A DNA stretch of 13,015 bases from Clostridia bacterium. Its GTDB lineage: Bacteria; Bacillota; Clostridia; TANB77; CAG-508. Under the pieces are notes generated by a model. That model was not told where the DNA came from. It searched no databases and was given only the letters and a program-made list of their open reading frames with translations. Below, piece by piece: positions 1 to 5,473 of this stretch. The translations under genes were made by a program, and so were the position numbers. Each line of letters begins with the position of its first letter. Positions within the stretch are counted from its first letter, which is position 1. Location of the stretch: assembly GCA_900768805.1 (NCBI GenBank), contig CAAGEF010000019.1, positions 1 to 13,015 of the forward strand, given 5' to 3'.

Positions 1-72
1 TTGAAAGAGAACACTCCTTTCTTGTTTATTTGTGGTTATTTAAACAATATCATTAGAGTGATTCTCTTTCAA
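1..72 (+). other. Long imperfect hairpin at window edge
   Basis: Bases 1-16 pair with 56-72 (TTGAAAGAGAA-CACTC against GAGTG-ATTCTCTTTCAA), 16 pairs with a single bulged base. Inside the loop, GTTTA and TAAAC form a further 5-bp stem. An AT-rich run rather than a clean T tract follows. It could be the end of a transcript from a gene left of the window, a structured RNA, or the terminal repeat of a small element. The sequence does not decide between these. Confidence 0.4.
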
Positions 73-172
73 TATTTTATTTTCAATTTACATGTGACAT
101 ATCTATTTTAAACCTATATATTTCATAATTTATTTATTTTTGATAATTTATATAAAATTTTGATGGCAAAAT

Positions 173-193
173 TGCAGAAACAAATGCAGAAAC
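173..193 (+). repeat. Tandem TGCAGAAAC direct repeats
   Basis: TGCAGAAAC occurs at 173-181 and 185-193, a 12-base period, close to one helical turn. This fits two copies of a protein-binding site on one face of the helix. No protein can be assigned. Confidence 0.4.
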
Positions 194-210
194 TTTCTTG
201 AAACTAACCT

Positions 211-252
211 CAACAATCCACAATTTATGCGTGTTTTGTGGATTGTTGTTTT
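211..252 (+). terminator. Rho-independent terminator, plus strand
   Basis: A perfect 13-bp stem (CAACAATCCACAA, 211-223, with its complement 236-248) encloses a 12-base loop and runs into TTTT on the plus strand. The minus strand has no T tract. The gene or RNA that it ends lies at or left of the window edge. Confidence 0.75.
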
Positions 253-282
253 AAAAAGTTGGATATCACCTCGACCATATTT

Positions 283-312
283 AGAAGAATTCTTAGGAAT
301 TCTTCTTTTTTT
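283..312 (+). terminator. Rho-independent terminator, plus strand
   Basis: A perfect 10-bp stem (AGAAGAATTC, 283-292, and 297-306) with TTAG loop is followed by seven Ts. It lies 30 bases after the previous terminator, giving tandem termination with no gene between. Confidence 0.8.
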
Positions 313-414
313 GAATTCATGAGCAAATACGGGCTATTACTGCATTACGCACAATTCATTTGAACTTTTTCAGCCTTTCTAAAACTTCCATAAACTCTAT
401 AAATCTTTAAGTAA

Positions 415-473
415 ATGCAGTCAATATGCAGTCAATTTTATAATTAATTGATTTTCTTCAATTCTGACTGCAT
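415..473. repeat. ATGCAGTCAAT direct repeats plus inverted copy
   Basis: ATGCAGTCAAT is repeated back to back at 415-425 and 426-436, an 11-base period. The inverted form TGACTGCAT lies at 465-473. The outer copies could form a 9-bp stem, but the spacing of about one helical turn fits binding sites better than a terminator. A mobile-element recombination or regulatory site is inferred. Confidence 0.5.
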
Positions 474-617
474 ATAAATTTATTATAGCGAATAAAACTC
501 CTGGTATTACTAAGAAAAGTACCTTTTATTTGAATGCAAAATATAATTTATCTATTGGCATAATAGAAGTCTCTTTATGTTGTAAAATATGATAATATAC
601 TTACAGATAAATAGACT

Positions 618-639
618 AACTATATGAATGTCAATAGTT
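618..639. repeat. Subterminal palindrome at IS110 right end
   Basis: AACTAT (618-623) and ATAGTT (634-639) are inverted copies lying three bases inside the predicted core dinucleotide at 613-614. Together with the palindrome at the other end this supports the proposed boundaries. Confidence 0.4.
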
Positions 640-688
640 TTTATCAAAAAAATAAAAAAATTTTATGATAAATTATTGCATGACAAAT

Positions 689-708
689 AAGCATTCCGAA
701 AAATGCTT
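689..708 (-). terminator. Hairpin after the transposase gene
   Basis: AAGCATT (689-695) pairs with AATGCTT (702-708) around a six-base loop, 25 bases past the transposase stop. On the minus strand only a weak ATTT follows, while the plus strand has TTTT. Termination in either direction is possible, and as a transposase terminator it would be weak. Confidence 0.4.
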
Positions 709-732
709 TTAAAAACTATGTACTTATTGATA

Positions 733-1911
733 TTAAGCTACTTTGTCAGCTTGATATACATTATTTGTTTTTAATAAATAATAAATAACTCGAACTAATT
801 TTTTTGCAACATGTCCCATTGTAACCATATAATGCTTACCTTCAGCCATTTTTTTATCTTTAAATTCATTGAAGGTAGCATCGTTTAGACAAACCATTCT
901 AGCAGCAGTCATTAATGCAAAACGAAGATATTTTGAACCACGTTTTACCATTACTGAATGAGTAGAAAAGAATTTACCAGACTGATACATTGATGGGTCA
1001 AGTCCAGCAAAAGCAAGTAATTTAGAGGGAGAATCAAATCTAGAAATATCTCCGATTTCAGCTAAAATAGAGCCAGCAGTTTTAAAAGAAATTCCAGGTA
1101 TTGTTAGTATAGGAGAATTAATCTCTTTTAAGATTTCTTTTATCTTTTTTTCAACATCATCAAGCTGTTCTTGTATAAACTGAATAATACTAATTGTTTG
1201 TTTTAATTCAAATGAAACAGAATTACTATTTAAACCTATTGATTTTCTTGCTAGTTCTCTAATTTGGATAGCTTTATCTTTACCAAACATTTTATTTGAG
1301 TTATTTAATAAAAGATGAGTTAAATGTGTAAGATTACATTCAGCTATTTCTTTAGCGCTTGGTAGTTCATATAATAAAGCTAAACAAGATTTTTGAGCAA
1401 CAGAAGAAACAATCTTTGGAAGTTCAGGAAATACAATATCTACTAGCCTTACAAGAGAAGTTTTAAATTTAGAGTTTTCCTTAACTAAACGAAATCTATG
1501 TCTAGTTAGTGACTTTAATTCAGAAATATGATATGATACTGGTATGTAGGGTTTTAAGTTATCTGAAATAAGCATTGTAGCAATTACATGAGCATCTAAC
1601 TTATCTGTTTTAGTCTTTCTAAGGCTTTGACCTTTTACATAAAGATTAGTTTGTAATGGATTAATAAGATAGATATTAAATCCTTTTTCAGTCAGAAAGT
1701 TTAGAATATTATTACTATAATGACCGGTAGCTTCAAGCCCTACTTTAATATTGTCTAATGAATCAGAAAAATTCATTAAAGAATTGTAGAGAGTTTCAAA
1801 ACCATCAGAATTGTTTGTTATCGTTAGTTTTTCAATTAATATTTCGCCATCAGAATTCATAGCGAAACAATCATGCTTATCTTTTGCAACATCGATTCCA
1901 ACATAAATCAT
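733..1911 (-). CDS. IS110-family DEDD transposase (bridge-RNA-guided recombinase)
   Basis: A recombinase of 392 residues that would move the surrounding element between DNA sites chosen by a bridge RNA. The N-terminal RuvC-like domain has the DEDD acidic set at D7 (GIDVAKD), E60 (GLEATGHY), D103 and D106 (KTDKLDAH). A helical linker follows (about 140-260). The C-terminal Transposase_20 domain (about 268-345) contains IPGISFKTAGSILAEIGD and AGLDPSMYQSGKF, where S311 is the probable catalytic serine by family comparison. The length is normal and the frame intact, so it is probably functional. The start is set by the ribosome site AAAGGAGC (1926-1919), seven bases upstream of the ATG. The long noncoding leader upstream is the place where IS110-group elements encode the guide RNA. 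A short hairpin lies downstream. Confidence 0.95.
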   Translation of the reverse strand: MIYVGIDVAKDKHDCFAMNSDGEILIEKLTITNNSDGFETLYNSLMNFSDSLDNIKVGLEATGHYSNNILNFLTEKGFNIYLINPLQTNLYVKGQSLRKTKTDKLDAHVIATMLISDNLKPYIPVSYHISELKSLTRHRFRLVKENSKFKTSLVRLVDIVFPELPKIVSSVAQKSCLALLYELPSAKEIAECNLTHLTHLLLNNSNKMFGKDKAIQIRELARKSIGLNSNSVSFELKQTISIIQFIQEQLDDVEKKIKEILKEINSPILTIPGISFKTAGSILAEIGDISRFDSPSKLLAFAGLDPSMYQSGKFFSTHSVMVKRGSKYLRFALMTAARMVCLNDATFNEFKDKKMAEGKHYMVTMGHVAKKLVRVIYYLLKTNNVYQADKVA

Positions 1912-1928
1912 AATAAAAGCTCCTTTAC

Positions 1929-2098
1929 AAAATATTTAGACAATGTGATCCACGAAATGCTTGTCGAAAGTAAACTCGTTCAATATTAAACGTCAAGCGT
2001 TATCTAACTAATTAACAATTAAACAAACATCTGTGGTTAGAGTCTATTAATATAATCGTCAAAGCGATAGTAATTTGCACTAATCCACAGTGTCTATG
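1929..2098 (-). ncRNA. Predicted IS110 bridge RNA
   Basis: The region between a TATAAT box (2109-2104, minus strand) and the transposase folds into two similar guide loops. The first is closed by CTGTGG-A-TTAG (2090-2080) with CTAACCACAG (2040-2031) and contains an apical hairpin ATCG-CTTTGA-CGAT (2068-2055). The second contains the near-identical apical hairpin AACG-CTTGA-CGTT (2001-1989). Bases flanking the first hairpin match the insertion target (ATTACT on the left, AATAGAC on the right). Bases flanking the second match the element ends: TAGTTAG as in the right end, and ACGAG complementary to CTCGT at the left end. GACAA and TTGTC (about 1955-1929) could close the 3' end. Position, two-loop layout and guide content agree with IS110-group bridge RNAs. 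Exact ends are estimates. Confidence 0.65.
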
Positions 2099-2103
2099 TA
2101 GAT

Positions 2104-2109
2104 ATTATA
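2104..2109 (-). promoter_or_regulatory. -10 box for bridge RNA and transposase
   Basis: A perfect TATAAT on the minus strand lies about 10 bases ahead of the first bridge-RNA stem. The region 17 bases upstream is an A/T run with no good -35. Transcription from here would give the guide RNA and read into the transposase. Confidence 0.5.
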
Positions 2110-2111
2110 CA

Positions 2112-2140
2112 ATGAAATTAAGAAATAAAAAATGTATAAT
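2112..2140 (+). promoter_or_regulatory. Possible outward promoter at the IS left end
   Basis: ATGAAA (2112-2117; four of six -35 bases), a 17-base spacer and TATAAT (2135-2140) point out of the element towards the HD-domain gene, whose start is 50 bases further on. The -10 overlaps the left-end palindrome (2134-2160). The element may therefore supply the transcription of its neighbour. Confidence 0.4.
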
Positions 2141-2160
2141 GGACTACATGTTCATTATAC
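2134..2160. repeat. Subterminal palindrome at IS110 left end
   Basis: GTATAATG (2134-2141) and CATTATAC (2153-2160) are perfect inverted 8-mers ending one base inside the predicted core (2162-2163). It could be a transposase or regulator site and could also fold as a hairpin. Confidence 0.5.
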
Positions 2161-2190
2161 GAGTAAGTTATAGGAGAGCTTGAGATTATT

Positions 2191-2757
2191 ATGAATGAAA
2201 TAGAAAATCTATATAAGTATTTATTAGATGATGATATCTTGTCATATGAAAATGAAATTTTTAAAATAATTCCAGAATTAAAATATGAAAAAAATTTTGA
2301 ACAAAGAAGTGAATGGCATTGCTATGATGTATGGATGCATACAGTAGCAACAATTAATGCTTGTGAAAAAAGTTTTGAAAATAGATTAGTAATGTTATTA
2401 CATGATATAGGAAAGCCTTTTTCTTATCAAGAAGATGGAGAAATGAGACATTTTAAAAATCACGCAGCTAAATCGGCGGAGATATCAAAAAAAATATTAG
2501 ATAGACTAAATATATCCTTAAAACTTAAAGAAAACATTTTAAAATTAATAGAAATGCATTCTACTGAAATTAAACCCGAATGTGTATCGTTAGATGACAT
2601 AAAATTTTATATTAGGCTATTAAAAATACAAAGATGTGATGCACAAGGATATGAGCCACAACATTCTTTGAAAATATTAGAGAGATTAAATATTACTGAA
2701 AATATCTTAATAAATAAGTTAAAACAAAAGAAAGAAGATTTAGATACAGAAAGATAA
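2191..2757 (+). CDS. Standalone HD-domain hydrolase, like the HD part of CCA-adding enzymes
   Basis: A protein of 188 residues consisting almost entirely of an HD metal-dependent phosphohydrolase domain. Likely metal ligands are H50 (YDVWMHT), H71-D72 (LLHDIGKP), H91 (FKNHAAKSAEI) and D150 (QRCDAQGY). The signature of DVxxHT, LLHDIGKP, then FxxHxxxS is that of the HD region of bacterial tRNA nucleotidyltransferases. The nucleotidyltransferase head is absent, so the protein cannot add CCA. A 2',3'-cyclic phosphatase, nucleotidase or similar activity on an unknown substrate is plausible. The ribosome site AGGAG (2172-2176) is rather far, 14 bases, from the ATG. The gene lies directly behind the IS110 element, which split its upstream region but left the ribosome site in place. 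It is followed by a tRNA scar, so it is probably the last gene of an integrated element. Confidence 0.85.
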   Translation: MNEIENLYKYLLDDDILSYENEIFKIIPELKYEKNFEQRSEWHCYDVWMHTVATINACEKSFENRLVMLLHDIGKPFSYQEDGEMRHFKNHAAKSAEISKKILDRLNISLKLKENILKLIEMHSTEIKPECVSLDDIKFYIRLLKIQRCDAQGYEPQHSLKILERLNITENILINKLKQKKEDLDTER

Positions 2758-2799
2758 CTTACAATTTATATTGATAATTTTAGATACGTTTTTAGATAC
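2739..2799 (+). repeat. Three TTTAGATAC direct repeats
   Basis: TTTAGATAC occurs at 2739-2747 (inside the end of the HD gene), 2779-2787 and 2791-2799; the last two are 12 bases apart. They lie within 140 bases of the tRNA attachment scar, the position expected for arm-type integrase sites. That role is inferred. Confidence 0.4.
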
Positions 2800-2873
2800 A
2801 AAATATAGCACTTATGGAAAAATAATTTATATATTTTAAAACAAATAAAAAACTAGAAGATAAACAAAATTTT

Positions 2874-2921
2874 GAGCTCATAACCCGAAGGTCGATAGTT
2901 CGAGTCTATCCCCCGCAACCA
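2874..2921 (+). pseudogene. 3' half of initiator tRNA-Met(CAT), attachment-site scar
   Basis: From the anticodon loop onward the tRNA is intact. It has anticodon CAT (2879-2881), stem strand CCCGA (2884-2888), variable loop, T stem GATAG/CTATC around TTCGAGT (2894-2910), acceptor strand CCCCGCA, discriminator A and encoded CCA (2919-2921). The three consecutive Cs at positions 39-41 and A72 are marks of an initiator tRNA. The 5' half is missing: upstream bases do not form a D arm or acceptor strand, and identity seems to stop at about 2876 in the anticodon stem. A 3' tRNA segment with its own terminator is what an integrated element leaves at its distal attachment site. By its polarity the intact tRNA, and the element, should lie to the left. 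Confidence 0.8.
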
Positions 2922-2931
2922 CAATAAAATG

Positions 2932-2964
2932 AAGCATTTGCTAGATTTTAGCAGGTGCTTTTTT
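2932..2964 (+). terminator. Terminator of the tRNA locus
   Basis: A 12-bp stem including two G-U pairs (2932-2943 with 2949-2960) and a five-base loop run into TTTTTT. It lies 11 bases after the CCA end and was probably the original terminator of the tRNA transcript. Confidence 0.85.
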
Positions 2965-2981
2965 CTTGCATTTTTGGGCAA

Positions 2982-3005
2982 AATTGTCACACTTTGGTCA
3001 CAATT
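2982..3005. repeat. GTCACA direct repeat within AATTGT/ACAATT
   Basis: GTCACA is repeated at 2986-2991 and 2997-3002, an 11-base period, bounded by AATTGT (2982-2987) and ACAATT (3000-3005). Like the TTTAGATAC set on the other side of the tRNA scar, these could be recombinase arm sites. The assignment is tentative. Confidence 0.35.
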
Positions 3006-3074
3006 AGGGCGAGACTTGGCAGGTGTAAACACAGATAAACAATATTAAAATAAAGTAAAATGAATTATGAATTT

Positions 3075-3096
3075 TTTGAAAAATGACTTTTTCAAA
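3075..3096. repeat. Perfect 9-bp A/T-rich inverted repeat
   Basis: TTTGAAAAA (3075-3083) and TTTTTCAAA (3088-3096) are separated by TGAC, about 28 bases upstream of the -35 of the following operon. It may be a weak hairpin or a regulator site. Confidence 0.3.
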
Positions 3097-3123
3097 TATA
3101 TAAGCAGTTTTGACAAAAATGTA

Positions 3124-3152
3124 TTCAAATAATGCACAGATTATGGTATAAT
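3124..3152 (+). promoter_or_regulatory. Promoter of the three-gene operon
   Basis: TTCAAA (3124-3129; four of six), 17 bases, then TATAAT (3147-3152) with the extended-10 TG dinucleotide (TGGTATAAT). Transcription should start near 3159, just ahead of the ribosome site at 3166-3171. Confidence 0.75.
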
Positions 3153-3177
3153 TGTGGAAAATGATAAGGAGAACAAT

Positions 3178-3732
3178 ATGCAAAAGAACTTTAAAAAAGA
3201 TTTTGAAGATAAATATAATGATATATTTAGAAATGTATATGTACAATGGAAATTACAACATAAAAGAAAATATGAAGAATTACAAAATAAGGGCCTTTCA
3301 AATAGTGGATTAGTAACTAAAGAAATGTATAATCTGATTGAACAAATTATAAATCAATCAATAGTTGAATTACAAGAATTATTTACAACTCTACCAATAA
3401 AGTATAATAGAAAAATATCTTTAAAGGACTTAGAAAAATATGAAGAAAAAACAAAAAATAATATAAATGGGCATATAGATAATATGGAAAAAGACATTGA
3501 AAAAATATATGAAGGAGATAAACTATTTCCAGAAGAAACTAATAAGATTTTTCTAGAAAATATAAAAAATAATTCAACATTAAAAGTTGAAAAGATGTGT
3601 AAAGAAATAATAAACTTAAGGAAAGGTAAAAAAATAGAAGGATTGGTTGTTTTTAATATATTTTTCACTGTATTAGGATTTTTAGTAGGAGTCGCAAGTT
3701 TAATTGTAGGAATATTAACTATTTGTAAATAG
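3178..3732 (+). CDS. Unrecognised tail-anchored membrane protein
   Basis: The protein has 184 residues and a family I do not recognise. About 150 residues are charged and mainly helical, with stretches suited to coiled coil (about 1-35 and 75-150, including EEKTKNNINGHIDNMEK). One hydrophobic C-terminal segment (about 156-182, VVFNIFFTVLGFLVGVASL...) would anchor it in the membrane with the bulk in the cytoplasm. There is no signal peptide. I chose the ATG at 3178 because AAGGAG (3166-3171) lies six bases ahead of it; a GTG at 3154 in frame would overlap the promoter -10 region. It is the first gene of an operon with a DUF6794-like and a WapI-like gene, with no terminator before 4976. A role in a toxin-immunity or defence module is possible but not shown. 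Confidence 0.8.
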   Translation: MQKNFKKDFEDKYNDIFRNVYVQWKLQHKRKYEELQNKGLSNSGLVTKEMYNLIEQIINQSIVELQELFTTLPIKYNRKISLKDLEKYEEKTKNNINGHIDNMEKDIEKIYEGDKLFPEETNKIFLENIKNNSTLKVEKMCKEIINLRKGKKIEGLVVFNIFFTVLGFLVGVASLIVGILTICK

Positions 3733-3755
3733 GATTTCATAAAGGAATAATAAAT

Positions 3756-3989
3756 ATGAATGATTTAGATGAATATATTGAAGAAATATCAAATAAAGTA
3801 AATAAGGAAATAAATATTTTTCAAAAAATATTTTTATTTATAACTCAGAATAGCTTAATGCACCATTGGGGATTTTGCTTATACATTAGAAACAATTATA
3901 TATATAACAATGAAAAATTAATGAACATGAATATTGATCCTGATGAATTGTCAGAAAAAATTTTTAAAAAAGTCGTAAAAATAATATAA
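3756..3989 (+). CDS. Small protein resembling DUF6794
   Basis: A protein of 77 residues with the layout of DUF6794-type small proteins: an acidic helix, a central motif of a glycine followed by an aliphatic residue and RN plus an aromatic (HHWGFCLYIRNNYI, 36-49), then DPDELSEKIFKKV (61-73). The function of that family is not known to me. There is no signal peptide or clear membrane segment, though residues 21-33 are hydrophobic. The ribosome site AAAGGA lies about ten bases upstream of the ATG. It starts 23 bases after the membrane-protein gene and ends 19 bases before the WapI-like gene, so it is the middle gene of the operon. DUF6794 membership is judged by eye and needs a profile search. 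Confidence 0.7.
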   Translation: MNDLDEYIEEISNKVNKEINIFQKIFLFITQNSLMHHWGFCLYIRNNYIYNNEKLMNMNIDPDELSEKIFKKVVKII

Positions 3990-4008
3990 ATGAAACGGAG
4001 AAAATAAA

Positions 4009-4980
4009 ATGCATTTAAAAATAGATAATTATACTGATTTTGAATTAAATATTAATAGAACTAATAAAAAAGAAACAGATCCTATAGATAGATGGTGTGA
4101 AGTATCTTTAAAAATTGAGAATGAATATTTCAAATATAAAACAATTAATAGTGAAATATTAATGGAGTCAGATTTAGAATATTTAATAAGAGAATTTGAT
4201 AAATTATTAAAAGGCAAAATAAAAGAAAATGAATATATAGAGTTTATTGAGCCAGACTTAGAATTTATATTACGTCCAGCTAAACAAATTTATGAAGAAG
4301 AAACTATAGATATTAGAATTAATTTATTTCAAAATGGAGCATTATCAGCTGATTTCTATAATCTATGTATAGGTAGGCAAGAAATAGAACAAATACTTAT
4401 ATACTTAAATGAAATTATGCCAACAATTAAATTAAAAAAGATAAAGAAAAAAGATATTAATAAGGACAGTTATTGTATTGTATCAGTAAAATATTGTGAT
4501 TATGATGGAGATAAAACTTATGACTATATATTAGCAAAAAATATTGATAAAGCTAATATTGGAGATAAAGTGTTAGTAGACAGAGCTGGAAATGAGGTGT
4601 TGGCAAAAATAGTATCTAAAGAATTTTACAATAAAAATAATGCACGATATCCAATAGATATGACAAAAGAAGTTATAGAAATAGTAAGAGATGATATAAA
4701 TGAAGAGAAAGAAAAGTTGCCGAAATGTCCAAATTGTAATAGCGAATTAGTAGAGATTTTATATGGGTTTCCAATAGGAGAAGCATTTAGACAAGCAGAA
4801 ATGAAAAAATTATATTTAGGGGGATGTTGTATATTAGAAGGTAATGAACAACCAATATATCATTGCTATACATGTAATAGAAATTATTTTAAAGATTTGA
4901 AAACATATATAGAGCCTAAGAATTTTTATGAAAAAATAGATATTCCTGAAAACATAATAGATGAAGGAGAAAATGAATAG
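4009..4980 (+). CDS. WapI-like immunity domain fused to a zinc-ribbon protein
   Basis: A protein of 323 residues in three parts. Residues 1-135 resemble WapI-family immunity proteins: W29 before EVSLKI, a central helix (53-68), the FIEPDLEF motif (79-86) and a final helix (124-136). Residues 153-226 form a compact beta-rich unit (YDYILAKNIDKANIGDKVLVDRAGNEV). Residues 238-300 look like a zinc ribbon with CPNC (240-243), GGCC (271-274) and CYTC (286-289), the first and last CxxC pairs being the likely zinc ligands. WapI neutralises the WapA toxin in Bacillus. Here no toxin gene is adjacent, so this may be an orphan immunity protein or something different. The ribosome site GGAG (3997-4000) is eight bases from the ATG. 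Last gene of its operon; the stop lies inside the terminator stem. Confidence 0.75.
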   Translation: MHLKIDNYTDFELNINRTNKKETDPIDRWCEVSLKIENEYFKYKTINSEILMESDLEYLIREFDKLLKGKIKENEYIEFIEPDLEFILRPAKQIYEEETIDIRINLFQNGALSADFYNLCIGRQEIEQILIYLNEIMPTIKLKKIKKKDINKDSYCIVSVKYCDYDGDKTYDYILAKNIDKANIGDKVLVDRAGNEVLAKIVSKEFYNKNNARYPIDMTKEVIEIVRDDINEEKEKLPKCPNCNSELVEILYGFPIGEAFRQAEMKKLYLGGCCILEGNEQPIYHCYTCNRNYFKDLKTYIEPKNFYEKIDIPENIIDEGENE

Positions 4981-5011
4981 TAATTACTAAATAAGTAGTT
5001 ACTATTTTTTT
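4976..5011 (+). terminator. Operon terminator overlapping the stop codon
   Basis: A 13-bp stem with one T-G pair (4976-4988 with 4994-5006) and a five-base loop leads into a T tract. The TAG stop of the WapI-like gene forms part of the left arm. It closes the three-gene operon. Confidence 0.9.
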
Positions 5012-5116
5012 ATGTGATAATTGGTAGATAATACTTAAAAGTATGGAAATATAAATAAAAATTACATACCGAAAATATAAAGACTACCCCTGCCTCTAAT
5101 CTCTACAAAGTAAAAA

Positions 5117-5173
5117 GGGGGAACGGCGAGGGGAGTGCGTTAAAAACTTTCGGGAAATAGGAGGGGGAGGGGG
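5117..5173 (+). other. G-rich tract in an AT-rich context
   Basis: Five runs of three to five Gs occur in 57 bases (5117-5121, 5130-5133, 5152-5154, 5163-5167, 5169-5173) on the plus strand. The last ends five bases past the stop of the minus-strand DUF6809 gene. The rest of the window is strongly AT-rich, so this is a composition outlier. It has no stable hairpin. A G-quadruplex or a C-rich 3' end of the DUF6809 mRNA is possible. Confidence 0.5.
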
Positions 5174-5177
5174 TACA

Positions 5178-5450
5178 TTATTCCTTTGAAATCGCTTCCA
5201 GCAGTAAAGACACAGCCAAAGAAAATCCTTCTGTAAATACTTCTTCCATTTCAATAGCAGATAATTCACTTTGATATTCTAAAACTTTCTCTATTAATGA
5301 AAAGGTTTCTTTATCTACTAATTGAGCTAATTTCTCTTGAAGATTAGTACATTTGGACAATACTTTAGCATATTTGGAATCTTTAGGTATAGGTCTTTCA
5401 ATACAAGAATAGTCTCCATTATATAGAGATAGAATAGTCTTTGAATTCAT
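5178..5450 (-). CDS. DUF6809-family small protein
   Basis: A protein of 90 residues, soluble and largely helical. It matches the DUF6809 pattern: an N-terminal LYNGDYSCIERPIPKDSKY, a central helix (about 35-60), then a short acidic SAIEMEEVFTEGFSLAVSLLLEAI tail region in which GF and the following hydrophobic helix are typical. The family is common in Bacillota, often near mobile or accessory genes, and its function is unknown. The ATG is fixed by a very strong ribosome site, GGAGGTGAT (5462-5454), three bases upstream. A -10 TATAAT lies at 5494-5489, with a 16-base palindrome overlapping its end, which suggests repressor control. It is divergent from hsdR. The family call is by eye. Confidence 0.8.
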   Translation of the reverse strand: MNSKTILSLYNGDYSCIERPIPKDSKYAKVLSKCTNLQEKLAQLVDKETFSLIEKVLEYQSELSAIEMEEVFTEGFSLAVSLLLEAISKE

Positions 5451-5473
5451 ATTATCACCTCCAGTTGGTTGTG

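Larger units (their letters stand above)
73..612. other. Gene-free region with terminators and short repeats
   Basis: No frame here has a start, a ribosome site and a recognisable product. The stretch holds two plus-strand terminators (211-252, 283-312), two TGCAGAAAC repeats (173-181, 185-193) and an ATGCAGTCAAT repeat pair with an inverted partner (415-473). Clustered short direct and inverted repeats of this sort are typical of integrase or excisionase binding sites near the end of an integrated element. That reading is inference, as no integrase gene lies here. Confidence 0.5.
613..2163 (-). mobile_element. IS110-family insertion sequence, about 1.55 kb
   Basis: The element holds one DEDD transposase gene and an upstream noncoding region with bridge-RNA character. 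I placed the ends by guide matching. Read on the minus strand, the target loop encodes AAATTACT and, as its complement, CTATTAAT. Joining the two flanks at a shared CT core gives AACTTACTATTTAT, which agrees with the joined guide target AAATTACTATTAAT at 12 of 14 bases. The core CT then lies at 2163-2162 and at 614-613. Short palindromes sit just inside both ends (2134-2160 and 618-639). There are no terminal inverted repeats at the edges and no target duplication beyond the core, as usual for IS110. The length is normal for the family. The presence of the element is secure, but the exact ends are inferred. Confidence 0.7.

Noticed and set aside
421..525. Hydrophobic minus-strand reading frame ending in QLIIKLTAY
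   Set aside because: It has no start codon or ribosome site, is only about 35 codons, and overlaps the repeat cluster, so it is more likely chance or a relic.
3154..3177. GTG start for the tail-anchored protein, eight codons earlier
   Set aside because: It overlaps the promoter -10 region and lacks a ribosome site, while the ATG at 3178 has AAGGAG at the right distance.
3004..3246. Minus-strand frame rich in I, F and Y
   Set aside because: It lies opposite the promoter and start of the plus-strand operon; its composition is what an AT-rich antisense strand gives, and it has no ribosome site.
3354..3740. Minus-strand frame of 128 codons
   Set aside because: It is a shadow of the tail-anchored protein gene on the plus strand; codon use and ribosome site favour the plus strand.
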